DNA from: Bilabrum cf. latius
Lineage: Eukaryota > Bigyra: Bicosoecida > Bigyra > Bicosoecida
Direction: 5' to 3'
DNA length: 64,000 nt
Assembly (NCBI GenBank): GCA_965178125.1
Contig: OZ237749.1
Span: 558,001 to 622,000 of the forward strand
Of this stretch, positions 1 through 12,280 are shown one piece after another; positions within the stretch are counted from its first letter, which is position 1; the number at the start of each line of letters is the position of its first letter. The notes under the pieces are model-generated. The model did not search any database. It was not told the origin of the DNA and saw only the letters and a list, made by a program, of their open reading frames with translations. The position numbers and the translations under genes were made by a program.

Positions 1-3000
1 ACCAGCAAGAATTCGTAGCACTACTCGCTGGTCTTCACCATGCCAAACGGGAAGGAGATCGCCGTGAAAAATAGCAGCAGGAAGAGCGTCTTATCTGGAA
101 AGGGTGCCGATGAGGGTCTCGATACGTGGTGCAAGCAGACGTTCTTGTCCGGGGAGTCATACTCGAGCGTGGTAGGCAAGCAACAAGCAGGCTAGCTCAC
201 TCCGCGCGTGTCTTCGGATCGCTATGACCGCGCCCGCAAGGCAATAGAGCCATTCATCTTCAAGCACTTCGAACAAGTGCTCGCCAAGCACAGGGACTTG
301 CTCAAATCTCAGCTCGAGGCGGAGCATAGAGCGACTGGCAAGGGCGCCAACCTGGCTATTGCGACTGACGGTGCATACCAGTACAGGGCAAAGCTATCGT
401 CGCAGCGAGCGATTGTACTCATGTGTGGTCGAGCTAGCCCGGCTCACGAGTGGCTTTTGATTGATCTCGCCCTTGCGGAGGCGGCGAACCGTGCATCAGA
501 TGTCAAGAAAGTTGCTGAGTCGCTCGGCGCAACTGGTGCGACCTTGGAGGATGGCAGCGACCTGCCTGACATTGACAAGTTGCTGTGTGTCTCAGAGCTA
601 GAGGCCAAGCTACAGGAGGAGTTTACCCTGCACAACCATTCTGTCAGTGACTAGACCGAGCAGAGGTTTGGAACTGCCTTCCCAGAAGGGTTCGGACCAG
701 CAGCAGTGTACAAGGTCCTCTGCAACTCGCAGGCAATCGAGACGATCATGCACGAGGTTCGCGGACAGAGCATCGGAAAATTCATTCAAGAGATCGAGGC
801 AGTCACTAAGCTTGCCAGCGTGACGCTAATTCATGACGGCGACTCCGCCAGTGTTGATGCTCTCCGCTCCGCCATTCTCGAGTTCACGAAGGTGCTCATC
901 CTAGTGTCGTACGATCTGTTCCACAAGATGAAGTCCGAACAGAAGTATGTCGTCACGAAGGGGGCAATAGATGATGCTCGCCTTTTGGGGAACCCTGCAT
1001 GCGAAAGAGCGGCAGCATCGCTTCAGTCGTTCGCACATTTGCTCCGACCGACTGACGGTGGTGCCCCGCCCGCAGCTGCTCTTGCATTGCCGCAACCAAG
1101 CACGGATGATACCGTCGCTGTATTCATTCCTGGGACGAGGTCTGTGATTAGTTGCACATACACTGTTCCTGTTGACGGCAAGGTGGAGGCTAAGGGACTT
1201 CTGGCAGCGATCAAGCACGGCATGTCTGCTGAGCAGTGGAAGCCGTTCAAGGGGCTTACCCTCGATAAACTGACCACCAAGTTTCGGTACTTTGGCGGCA
1301 CTTCTGCAACACTATCCGAGCAGCAAGGTTACCGTCCGATAACGAAGTTCGAGAAGAGTTCACACTCCTATCAGTTTATGCCAGCTGCAGGCCGTCGTCG
1401 TCGGGCGTGCACTCGACCGAAGCATGGGAAGGCAAAACCGAGAGCGCCCAAATTCTTCGGTCCAACGTCGTCATCCTCATCTAGCTCTAGTTCGTCATCT
1501 TCATCTAGCTCTAGTTCGGCAGTATCAGCTGCAACAGCTCCGATTATACAGGCGCGCACGTCAGTCACGAGCCACATTGCCACGCCGGTCGTCACCACCA
1601 AAGTGGCTCGATACATTGCTCGACGGAGCAACGCAAGCAGCACCCGAGCGGACGTGTCAGAATTTGATCGCATCAGTAGGGAGCGGAAAGGTCTGGGTGA
1701 TGGTATTACGGAGGCGCAAGCAGTTGCTTGGCTTGAATGCAACCGACAGGGGGGCGTTGATGCTCATGATGGATTCGAGAGTCTCATGCTCAATGGTGTG
1801 GCCAAGCTCCCTGTTGACGTGGCATTGTAGCTCATGATTTGGATTCTTCACTTTGCAAAGGATGGGTACGGTTTGTGGGCTGCAGAGTACAGAACGGGGT
1901 ACAAGCCAGCACTGCTTGGTGGCTCTGTCGACTGGGTGCTGCAGCACGTTAGCAAGAGTGACCTCATGGTCATTGATTTCAAGCGCTGGCATTTTATTGA
2001 CTGGAGGGGGAATCAGGGCCAAATGCCAATGCCAATAGTGAGTACCCCTAGCAAGGGCTCTAAGGTTGCGCTGCAATGCGCAACCTACGCCGTGTGCATC
2101 GAGAAGGCCACCAGCCTCAAGGTCAGTAAGGTGGGTGGGCTCGCGCTCCGAGAGGGGCAGGGCGACGTATTCAAGGCCATTGTGGAAGCAATTGACGCCA
2201 GTCCAGCAATGACAGATGGTGAAAAAGTGAGCGAGGTCAGTATGCACTTTTGCGGCTTACTTGATGTATCTTCGGGGGGCCCGGCCACGCAGGTGCGCAG
2301 GGAGACCCAGGGCGAGTCTACCCCAGTGACATTGGGTGAAGTAGGAAGGGGCCTATAGCACCCTACAGGTGGATCCATACGCATCCATCATGCGAAGTCT
2401 AGTCATGCTCACCGTGTTCTTGTTGTCCCTGAGGAATATGACGATGCAATTGCTGGAAAGCACTCTGGCAATTTGGCTGTCTGGGAGTACCCGATCAAGA
2501 AGGCAGCTGAACTGATCATCACCAACCAAGTCAGATACTACGAAGACACTGCAAAGTTTTTGAAGACGTGTCTGAGTGTGAACCACCGGTTGGTTCGCTA
2601 GTTCCAACTGGGCTAGATCTCCATCGCGGAGATCTCTCGGCAGCTGAATATCGAGCTCCTGGCCCAGAGGCACAGAGCCAGAAGGGTATCAGCTGGTCTT
2701 CCACCCACGTATGGATGTAAAACTTCTAGTACGGGCACTTAGTAGTGTTTGCACCCTGGATCAGCGGCCCAGCTGACGTGTGCCCATTCTGGAGCACCTG
2801 CTCCAGCACGTGTGTCGATCGGCGCGGATGCGACGGGAGTCGCCGAAAGTATGGAGTTGGCCAAGTAGAAATCCCCCCATGGCAGCGATGAACTATTTGC
2901 AGCAGACTCTGAGGTTCAGGCCGTTCTCCGGGCGAAATTGGCAGCAAGCACGAAGGCTAGCTCCGAGCTCCACGCAGCCCTAACCGATAGGTAGGCGGAT

Positions 3001-3885
3001 GGCTGTCCCACCGCGGAGTCGTACAGAAAAATTTTCAACACGGCAACCGCTGTTCTGGCCAAAAATGCCAACCGGATGACACCAGTGGACGCAGCGAAGG
3101 GAATGCTTCAGACCAAGTACCGCAAGGCGTACTCGACTGCAGCAGGGATCGGCAGAAGCCTACTTCGCGCTGCGGGTGGACAGGCTGTAGCAAGCGTCGC
3201 GCAGAAGAAAGCGAGCTCAGCATGTTATCGCCTGTACTTGCGCAATGCATGCGCGCACTATGCAGGCCATCACGCTCTCTGTGGCTGCAGCGCTGGTCGG
3301 TCGTGCCCAACGCACGAGGCGTCAATGGACTACCATCCCATGGCTCCCTCGTACATGCACGATCCAGCGAAGCCATCTGGTGCTCACAACAAGGGAGCTG
3401 AGTTCTTATTCAACATGGAGGCTACGCTGATTTGCAAGACGGATGAGGATATAATCCGGCTGGTGGATCACAACAACACCTCCGCTGTGGAGCAGTACAA
3501 TAAGCAGTTCAGGATGTTCACCAGCCGAGACGACAACCACAAGGAGAGTTTCTTTGCGCTGGCTATGATTGGACTGCTATCGCAGATCGATAAGGGCTTT
3601 CGATCCTCAATAGCAAAGGCTGCAGGCATCTTTGTGTCACCGCTTGCCCAGCAAGTCGACGAGGTCCGGACAAGGAAACAGGTTTCCAGCCGTTTGCGGG
3701 CCCTTGATCCGGCTAAGCGAGCGATATCTAAGATAAGATCAAGACAGGACGCCATTGTCCGGAAACTTTTCATTGGAGGTGACTACAAGAGAGACGGAAG
3801 GGTGCGCGGGATCGATCATCTCACCCCCCTCGGGTGGTACGTCTTGCTTACGGTTGCATGCAATGGAATCGTTAGCAGCTACTGA
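1..3885 (+). CDS. 3' part of a large protein, possibly transposon-related (TAG read as Gln)
   Basis: One reading frame stays open from base 1 to a TGA at 3883-3885 if TAG is read through. In-frame TAGs lie at 16, 193, 652, 1828, 2356, 2599, 2614, 2740, 2743, 2866 and 2992, with no in-frame TAA or TGA. The 5' end is outside the window. A polyserine tract near residue 490-505 is encoded by an 18-base DNA repeat (about 1470-1520). Near 3270-3310 there is a His/Cys cluster (HYAGHHALCGC), followed by YHPMAPSYMHDP and then NNTSAVEQYNKQFRMFTSR. Such His-Cys clusters followed by an 'N-S-AVEQYN' motif occur in some transposon-encoded proteins, but I do not recognise a named family. The extreme C-terminus is basic (KRAISKIRSRQ). 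Coding potential is well supported by the long consistent frame; function is not. Confidence 0.6.
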
Positions 3886-4180
3886 ATATTAATAGAAGAT
3901 TTACTTATAGTTGAATTAATGGCTTCAGATAAATCTCATCCGTAGTATTGGTACTATGCCGTAGGCAGCAACGAGGTGCCACAATCCTTGCGCATTTGAT
4001 GCGGTCGCTGCCATCTAAATTGACAGTATCCCAGAGATCGCTTCCACTATCATAAACTTTACTGGCCTAATAACATAACTTGAGTAGTTCTTGCAGGTAC
4101 ACCCATGAACGATGGCAGTATGGCGAAAACGGGGGATTTTTCCCGGGATTTTTCCCAGACTGGCACAACCTGACGAGTGC

Positions 4181-4393
4181 CTGACACTTTTATAAAAACT
4201 TCTCTGTGTTTGCTGTATAGAGATAATAGGAGATAATATAATAGTTAAACTTTAAATTCCCCTACTTTGTAGGGATATAAAGTAGTCTGTTTTATAAGAC
4301 ATAGACTATGGGACCCTCTACAAAGTTCTTAGAGGAGTAGAGAGGCGCGAAGCGTCTCCTCTATACTGCGGGTGTCCCACACACCCCCATTGA
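4181..4393. repeat. AT-rich structured repeat, copy 1
   Basis: The element runs from ctgacacttttataaaaac to the run before 'cattgat' and recurs at 4504-4727. It contains a hairpin built on gcgaagcgtc. Compared with copy 2 it lacks about 11 bases (acttataggag) and has G where copy 2 has A in the left stem arm, which still permits a G-U pair. Style and composition resemble palindromic elements of algal organelle genomes, but that is an impression only. Confidence 0.7.
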
Positions 4394-4503
4394 TTTGGTT
4401 TTTCCTACTTTGCAGAGCAAAATTCGTTCCTTCGGCTCCCGTCTCCCTCTAACAGCAAACACAGCGATGTTTTTGGGAGGCCGTTGGATTCTTCAAATTT
4501 CTT

Positions 4504-4727
4504 CTGACACTTTTATAAAAACTTCTCTGTGTTTGCTGTATAGAGATAATAGGAGATAATATAATAGTTAAACTTTAAATTCCCCTACTTTGTAGGGATA
4601 TAAAGTAGTCTGTTTTATGAGACATAGACTATGGGACCCTCTACAAAGTTCTTAGAGGAGACTTATAGGAGTAGAGAGACGCGAAGCGTCTCCTCTATAC
4701 TGCGGGTGTTCCACACACCCCCATTGA
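4504..4727. repeat. AT-rich structured repeat, copy 2
   Basis: This is a second direct copy of the 4181-4393 element. The hairpin gagacgc-gaa-gcgtctc at 4676-4692 is a perfect 7-bp stem with a 3-base loop, and pairing extends outward (tagag...ctcta). Part of the segment between the copies (agcaaacacagcg, near 4453-4465) is the inverse complement of ctctgtgtttgct inside each copy. Confidence 0.7.
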
Positions 4728-4740
4728 CCCCCCCCCAGGG

Positions 4741-7700
4741 TCACCCACCCTCAGGATCAATGCTTGCATCTTGAAAGATCAGCTGACCAATTCGACTAGC
4801 AATCGCGTCCCATGAGTACGTCTCGATGCACTGCTGCCGCATGGCGAATCGCTTGGCCTCGAAGCGCGCGGGGTGCTACAGCGCATCTCTGGCAGCGCGC
4901 ACCACGGCATGCCAATATGCTTTCGAGAGATGCAACTCTAGCTGACGATTACTGCTTTGGTTGGACATCGCTTCACGCACCTCGCTGTTGCCGAGCACAG
5001 CGTCTGCTTGCCTGGCTGCGAGCAGCTCATTCATCTGGAGGCGAGCAAGCCCGACGTCTGCTGTGGGCCCCAGAGATCCAGCGGACCAGCTCTGATTGCT
5101 TCCTCGCTCATCAGAGTTTCGATTCTGCTGCGCGAACCCATCTTCAATGCTGCGATTGTACGGCTGTTCGGCGGCAGTAGTCCCCCTTGGGATCCAGCCC
5201 TTGCGAGCAAGCACCTGCTCGGCGCGAAGCCCCGCGTCGAACTGACCCACAATCTCGGGTAGTGCCGTCAGCGGCCATCCGATTGTTATGGGCACAGCGC
5301 CTGCACACATGGCTTTGACAGCTACTGTGCAAGACGTCTCTGGAAACGTGCTAGGGTACAGCCAGAAGGAGGCCCGTGACAGCCTGTCCTGCAGCTCAGA
5401 AGCCGGTACCATGCCGCGGTAGTCCACTCCTGGCAGCTAGAACAGCTCTGTGATCTAGCGCTTCCACTCCCAGTAGGTACTTGAGACGGCCGATACGAAA
5501 GAATCAATCGATTTTGTGAAGCCGTAGTATACCTCAAGCCGCGCTTCCCCGCCCAAATCCTTGTAAATGTACGGCCAAGACTCGAGCACCATCTAAAGGC
5601 CCCGCATGGGGCTAGAGGCATACACAAACGTCAGCATGGGGGGCTTGGCTACGAAAGGTCGGACCAGGTCTCTGGAAATGCCGTTGGTTAGGATGCCCAT
5701 CCAGGGCAGTGGGTACCTCAAGGGAGTCGGCGGCAAGCTTGGGTTTGCAATCTGCTTCGGCATCGAGTGCCACACGTGGAATGCCGAGCCATGGAAGACT
5801 CTACAGGCAAATTTCGAGTGCAGTCCATCCCCCGACCTAGGTTCGCTTGATTCGGTCTCCTGCAGATGCCCATCCACAAGGTCCTGTAGCCAGATCCACA
5901 CGCTTTTCACGTTGGGCAGAGCGGCACCTTGCAACCTGTCGGCGCACTAATGGCTATCCCACGGTGCGATGCACTCAGAATCGATTCTGGTATCCACGTG
6001 CTGCAGTGGTACCAGCGCATCGGCCACCGAATGTGTGTATCTGTATGCGACAAACACTGTGGGGATGTTACACCTTGCTAGCCTCTCCTGCACCCCCTTG
6101 GTTTTAAACCAATACGCACCACTGTGCCAACTGCCGGTATATGAGTCTGGTACTGTGTCCGTGTGCACTTCAATCATGATCTCAGGGGACGCTCTATGCA
6201 GCGCAGCCACCAATTGCACGACGGCCTCCTCTGAACCACCAAGTGACTTGGGGCCGGGCTTGTCCTTCGATTCGGAAGGATCGATAACCCACGGACCCCA
6301 CCCGGGAAAGAATGCGTTGCCGTACTCCTCCGCCTGAATGACTAGTCTGACCTTATGATGAGGCGTGATTCCGCACCCGTCACCCAAAGAAGGGGCACTG
6401 TAGTGCATCGGCAGTCGCAGAGGTGCTTCATGCGCGAGAAAACAGCGGTGGTACGACTGTGCTGAAGCCAGGGCCCAGTAGCTCTCGTCGCCGTACTAGC
6501 CAGGTGGCACGCTGTATCCTGCCCGCCTCAGCCCAGCAAGCCAGCTCACAGAGTTGTACGATGCTATACTAGTGGGAAGCGTGCGCAATAGCCTTTGCAC
6601 GGCCACTGGTATAACAGAACATTCATCTGTGGTGAGCCATGGACGGTGCTTTTCGCTGGCTGTCTGTAGATAGGTAGCAATGCTTGTCCCACCGAGGCTC
6701 CGTGCATCGCTCACTTCTGTGCCACGGTGATCCAATCTAGCACCAGCACCATCAGTGCGCTCAAGAGTATCAGCGATCAGTGTACTGCAGTGGTAGTGGT
6801 GCCTGTGCTTGAGCCATTCGAGCCCCACTCGCAGAAATCCACTGCTTAGTCCAGCACCATCACCACCGCATACACCATCAGCGAACCGGCTGATAGAGTC
6901 TGCTTGCGGAGGTGAAGAAGCTGCTTCGGGACCTGCATCTGGATGCGCCCAAGATTGGCTAGCCCGCTCCGAAGCCCTGCCGATCGCCTGGAGCAGCCAA
7001 GCGGCCGAGTGCCCGTACAGAGCCGGGAGATCCCCCGAGCACTGGCTGCTCCCATTAATCGCGGACACGAGCGTCCGAGCGAGCGAGTCATGCAGCTGCT
7101 ATCGGGTGGCATACGATGCTCGCGCCTTACACCAGGCGCCCCGCAGTTCCCTACCTTTTCTCTCAATCCAATCCTCTAGCAACGAAAGCGAGCCCTGCGC
7201 TTCGGCACATACGTCCATCGCAAGTGCAATGCGCAAAGTGCTGCCGTTTGCGACCGAGAATGATGCGCTACCGGTGGCTTCGAGCAGCTGGCCGAATGAC
7301 TCGAGAGCGGCTTTCATTGATCCGACATGCGAGTCGTACACTTTGCACGACAGAGGGCTCTCTCGACTGGCATGCCACAGAGCTAGATGCAGTCGGTTCA
7401 TCACAGCGCCTGGGGTGTCAGCAGCAAATGACTCGACCTCAGCTTCGACTCGATGGAGCTGCGAGCTTGATCTGCTTGGTACGGTGGGGTTGACTGCATT
7501 CTCCAAGCTGCCCAGTACCTGCAGCAGCTGCGAGGGAGCATCGCCCAAGCCGTGGCCAGTCGATAGCTCAGCCCCAACTTTGGCGTGGTACGGGAGCCAC
7601 CTACCTCGGTACCTCCGGACCTGCGAGGCCCTCACCTCCCAGGCGATCCGCATGGACCTCTGCACAGCCCGAGTGGTGCCCCCGGCATCGAACAGACTCG

Positions 7701-10700
7701 ATGTGAGGCTGGATGCCGCCAGGTGCTGCTTGGCTGTCACCATGCAAGCGTGGCACGATGCCAGCCTGCCAGCCAACTGCTCATAGGCCCGCATGCTGTG
7801 TGGTGCCATTGCACAGTGCATCCTGCGTCGAAGCGCCAAGTCGAGGCCACTACTCGATCTGCCAGTTGCAGCAAGCCCGCATCCGTGGGCATTGAAGCCC
7901 GTCGGTGTGTGTGCCGCGGCACCCAGTGACATGCCTACTCGGGCAGCAAATCCAGGCCCTGGCATCGTCACCGTTGGAACCGCCGCCCACAGCGCCTCGG
8001 CACCGGTGCTGTGCATGTTGTACGTTGTGGAATCCAACATCAGATCTATGGCCGCGATCCGCTCGCGGTGTTCGGCGAGACCCACGTGCCCAGCAACCAC
8101 GAATCGGTGGGGTTGGATGCCCCTTGCTGCAGCGAGATTGATCAGCCGGTCGGTCTTCTCCTTGCTTCCGGAGCCGATCACGATCATGACGCACCTAGGA
8201 CAATGCCGCAAGATACCAGCCCAGGTGTCGAGAAGGAACGGCTGTATGCGACTCACATGGCCCACAAATCCAAGATGAATGCGCTTGCTGCGGATGGACT
8301 TGCTAAACGGACCGGCACCGATCACTTGCATGCTTCGGTCAAGCTGCACCAACCGCCTCCTCCAGCGTCCAGATATTGCAGCGCTTCCTTCCGACCGCAT
8401 CTCAATCAGCCGTAGAAACCCATCGGCAGGAACAGATGGCGACTGTAGCGTGGTTTGGTAGGTGTTCGGCAGGATCAGCATTCCCTCGGACATGCCTGCG
8501 CGAGACACCCTGCCTGTGCCTCGCTCGAAGGCGTGAGGCAAAGAGCCGAGGAGCTCTGCCCGAGGATCCAGCGGGAGCACTCCGCCTCTAGAAGCAGCTG
8601 TCCTACCAAACGATGCGTGATTCTGCCTGCCAGTCAGCTCCACTGGTGGATCAGGAGGTGTGACAAATCGATCCACGATGGCGTAGTCAGCATAGCTGTC
8701 GGCGGCCGAGCCGGGATACCCGAGGTACTGAATCACGATCTTGCCGGCTCGTCGCACGGTGAAGTCGAGGTTCATGTTGCTCGTGTGGCCCATGAAGTCG
8801 AGCACTATATCAGAGTGGCTGCCAGGCTGGATGTCCTGGAGGTCCGCGCGACAGCTAGTTGTGCCGTGCTCAGGTGGGATGGAATGCAACAAGCCATCGC
8901 ATAAAGATCTAGCTGCCCGAGCCATGCCAATTGTGTTGGCAATTATAGCAGTAGATCCGTCCTCAGCATGTACCAACGAACATGGGATCCGATGGATAGA
9001 CCCCCAAAGGGAGTAGTTGTATGCCTTTTGCTCTTCTACCGTGTCCAGCTTGCGTACGGCTTCCTCGCACCTATGAATACGGCTAAATGCCACTACCTCG
9101 CTACCTGCCCGCAGCATACCACCAGTTCTTGCCATTTTACCCTCGGCGAGGTGGGCAGAATCTATGCCAGGGACCAGCTGACGCCAGCCCATGGAGGCCA
9201 TCTGTGCGATGTGAGTTGCTGTCAGGAGCGGGTTCACCTGGAGAGAACCCAGCCATTCCGCCGCTGTCTGTCGATCGCGCGATCGCTCCCACGTTTCATT
9301 GAGCCAAACAGATGCAGCGGTAGCGTACTCTGCACCCTGACTGCACTCTCGCAATGCCGCATTTGCCGCCGCCGATTCGAGCATGGGTGGCCAATGCGAG
9401 GGTCGACCGCCATTGCACATTGCAGCTGGTGGCCTGTCCATAGGCCCATACATCCATGCTTGCAGGGCGATGCTGTTAGTGTCAAAGTGAGGCAACATGC
9501 CAGTGATCATCGACCCCATGGCGTGAGTTCGCATGTCATACGACATCGCATTCACCCGAAGCTTGCGCGCGTTCCCGCCTCTCACGATGCGAACACCTGC
9601 GTGGGTCCTGGAACCCCGCATGGCCTCTGGCACAGGGCCTAGAGCAGGTGGGACCACCTTTCCTTGCTGCACCTGTGCCTCCTAGCCGACCATCCTTGGC
9701 TGAAAGGACAAGCCTTTGACGATAGCAATTCCTAGCCTGAGTTCGGCCGAGGACACCAGGTAGGACACGTCATACACTATCATGCGACCCGAATCTGAGG
9801 CTGTATTTCCAACAATCTGACGTGCATAGACCCCACACGATTGCGCTAGTGCATCCAGGCGACGCTAGCGACTACCAAGGTCTAGTGTCCAACCATCTCC
9901 CGGGCCCTGGAGCAGCGTCGACTGGCACTGCACGACCGCTTCCAGCATGGCCAGCCTCTCGTCTGATATCCCAACGAGAGAGCGGTGCAGCGATGGGTCT
10001 AGGAATGAGTCTCTCTCGGGACCAGACGCAAACCACTGCAGCAGCCTCAGTGCCGACAGCTCCGTGGCTGCTTCTGCCGGTGCGAAACACACAGACATCG
10101 CCTCGGGGCTGCCGGGGGTCTGCACCAGAGACAGATCAGCTGCATTGTCTAGAGCCCCGAGCAATTTATCTCCTTCCAGCATGCTCTTTGCATATGATAC
10201 TGAATCAAATAGCTGCGATCCATGTGCCCCAGTGCTGGTGCTGCTCTGCGCTGCACGGTCCTGCATTGCTCTCACAAAGCACTCGAGCCCCTGCAGCACA
10301 AGCTTGAGCACCTTCCTCAGCCCGCTGAGACAAAGCTCGTATGCCTCCCATCGATATGATTCCTGCAAGACCTTGCACACAGACATGAGCGCCCCATGCA
10401 GTCGGGGCACCCGCGCCATCACTGCCACGGTCGATCGCAGCTGCATCGCTTCGACCTCTCCTCCCGACTTGCCCTTGCTTTGGGCACCCTTGTTGAAGTG
10501 CAGGTCGATGTTGGCAAGATTGAACGTGGCAGCAGAGCGCGCTGAGCTGGTGGTTAGCTCCTCTGGCATGTCCAGCATCAGACTGTACCACACCTTGGCC
10601 ATCTCGAACGAGTGCTGGTTGACGTGGTGGTTGCCCACTTCGATGAGAGCGACGAAATTCGTGCTGGGCGAGCCTGCAGACACAGAGGCCAGCTGGGGGG

Positions 10701-11706
10701 CTAGCGACCATCCCGCATGAGCATCCAGTGCCACCTGATCGCCTGCCTGTCTCAAGATATCCACTTGATCAGCTGTGAGCCCGCTTACCGCAAGTTGCAG
10801 GTAGCACTCTGCCACGAGTGGCTCGACTCCAAGACCACGGATTTGCTCGCAGACTAAATGCGAATCACTGCCTTCCCAGCCTTTGATTTCTTCCAATGCG
10901 CGCTTGCTGGCCACCCAGGCTGACGGCGCCCAGCTGGGCACTTGCTCGGACTGGCCCTGCACCCATGCTCGGTGCAAGTGTGAGGCCGCCGCCCAGGCAG
11001 CGGCACGGCGAGCGTAGAGATAGTTGCCAGCTGCGATCGCAAGGTCCCTCCCACATCTTGCAGACCTACGCATAGCCTTGAAAATGTGCTGATTGGTATA
11101 GGCAAATGAGATATGCCGATCATCATGACATTCTATTTCAAGAACAGCCTAGAGATCCAGTAGTCTGGCGCCAAAGCAAACGATCTACTTGTATTTTAGC
11201 GATTGCGTCCTGATCTTGGCCCTTGGTATCCAATCGAAGGCAGCGCGGTGGCCAAGATGATACCGACCCCATGCGACGACAGGGCACTTGACAACATCCT
11301 TGGTCGTTACGCTTGCTTCAAAGCCAACTATGAAAGAAATCAGCTCGACTACTTGAGATCTACGTCCTTGGACAATCGCGGGGTATTGCCCCTGCAAGCA
11401 TGACTGCATTTGTTCGATACTTGGAAGCCGAGCAAACGTCTCGGGGATCAAGCTGCAAAGCGTGTACATTTCTGGCATTTCTACTAGTGCGCCCAACACA
11501 AAAAGTGCATTTGTGCACGGATTTTGGTTCTCGCCGTTCACCACAATGTCCTGGAGCCTTCCAGCAGCCATAGCATTTTGCACTCGTGATTCGTCCAACA
11601 TGTCAACATTCAGCTCTGTCCCCGATATACCCCCCCAAAGCGACTCTTTTGCAGTACAATGCGTGATGATAAATAAATGTAGTATCAAGTGCATAAATGG
11701 CCGCAT
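4741..11706 (-). CDS. Giant secreted glycosyltransferase fusion, GT41 (OGT-like) + GT4-like, copy A
   Basis: A single frame of 2,321 residues ends in TGA (4741-4743), with 11 in-frame TAGs (11185, 11149, 9865, 9682, 7099, 6496, 5947, 5593, 5455, 5437, 4876) and no TAA/TGA. The chosen ATG begins a signal peptide (MHLILHLFIITHCTA) and matches the start of copy B. Domains in order: a unique N-terminal region; a helical TPR-like region (about residues 210-640); a GT41 domain with KLRVNAMSYDMRTHAMGS (~715), DIVLDFMGHTSN and QYLGYPGSAADSYADY (~960-1005) and YNMHSTGAEALWAAVP (~1230); a linker; and a C-terminal GT-B domain with LGGSEEAV, ESWPYIYKDLG and STFPETSCTVAVKAM (~2115-2130). TAG as Gln restores GL[Q]MVLESWP and FQDAS-type contexts smoothly. 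The position of the UDP-binding lysine of human OGT appears to be non-lysine (AGHVGLAEH). Likely a secretory-pathway glycosyltransferase; donor and acceptor unknown. Confidence 0.88.
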
Positions 11707-12280
11707 GCGCACCAAGCACAGGTGGTTGAGCCAGCCGGTGAAGGAGGGTACGGTCGTCATGGTAGATATAAAAACCAGAATCCTTGTTGCCTCTACTAGT
11801 AGTACACGCAACATGACAGAGCCGCTCTCGAGCAGAGTCTCGGCTGCAAAGTGAGATTATGGTCTTTACAAACCTTAGTAGTATCTGTATTGGAAGAAGC
11901 TAAACTGATTAAAGTCTATTTGCGCCGGAATCGCAGTCTATTCGTGTCGATCGAAGCCTGGCGAGCCTGCTGCCTCAGGTACCTTTCATGGAACATCAGA
12001 TGTAATCTTGCAAACAGTTGCAATTGATCTAGTCCGTCTGGGTTTTATCCTATACTGGACGAGAAGAGATACGGGTCGGAGTAGATTCAGTGTTGGATGC
12101 CTTACAGGGAAGTGTGATGGGGCTTATTTATGGTACGGTTCAGAGGTTTCGGTCACTAGAATTGCTCACATAGCGTGACATATCGATTTCTATGTAGGAC
12201 TACCCACAGCTGTAGGTGTAGGGCGCGAATTTGTTTTGAGCGAATTTGTCTTGAGCAGACGAAATCAGTGTGTCGCTAAA
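11707..12280. other. Intergenic: upstream region of copy A
   Basis: The 5' flank of copy A. An ATG-initiated extension of the same frame reaches 11814 but would precede the signal peptide, so it is probably untranslated leader. From about 11870 to 12280 I see no coding frame or recognisable repeat. Confidence 0.5.

Larger units (their letters stand above)
3886..4740. other. AT-rich intergenic spacer with repeated element
   Basis: No coding frame is convincing here. Base composition is clearly more AT-rich than the flanking genes. The spacer holds two direct copies of a roughly 215-base structured element (listed separately) and a C-tract next to the 3' end of the following minus-strand gene. 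Convergent gene ends flank it. Confidence 0.6.

Noticed and set aside
6809-7786. 325-codon plus-strand frames (also at 16925 and antisense at 34930)
   Set aside because: Antisense to the GT41 genes in all three copies; sequence conservation follows the sense protein, not this frame.
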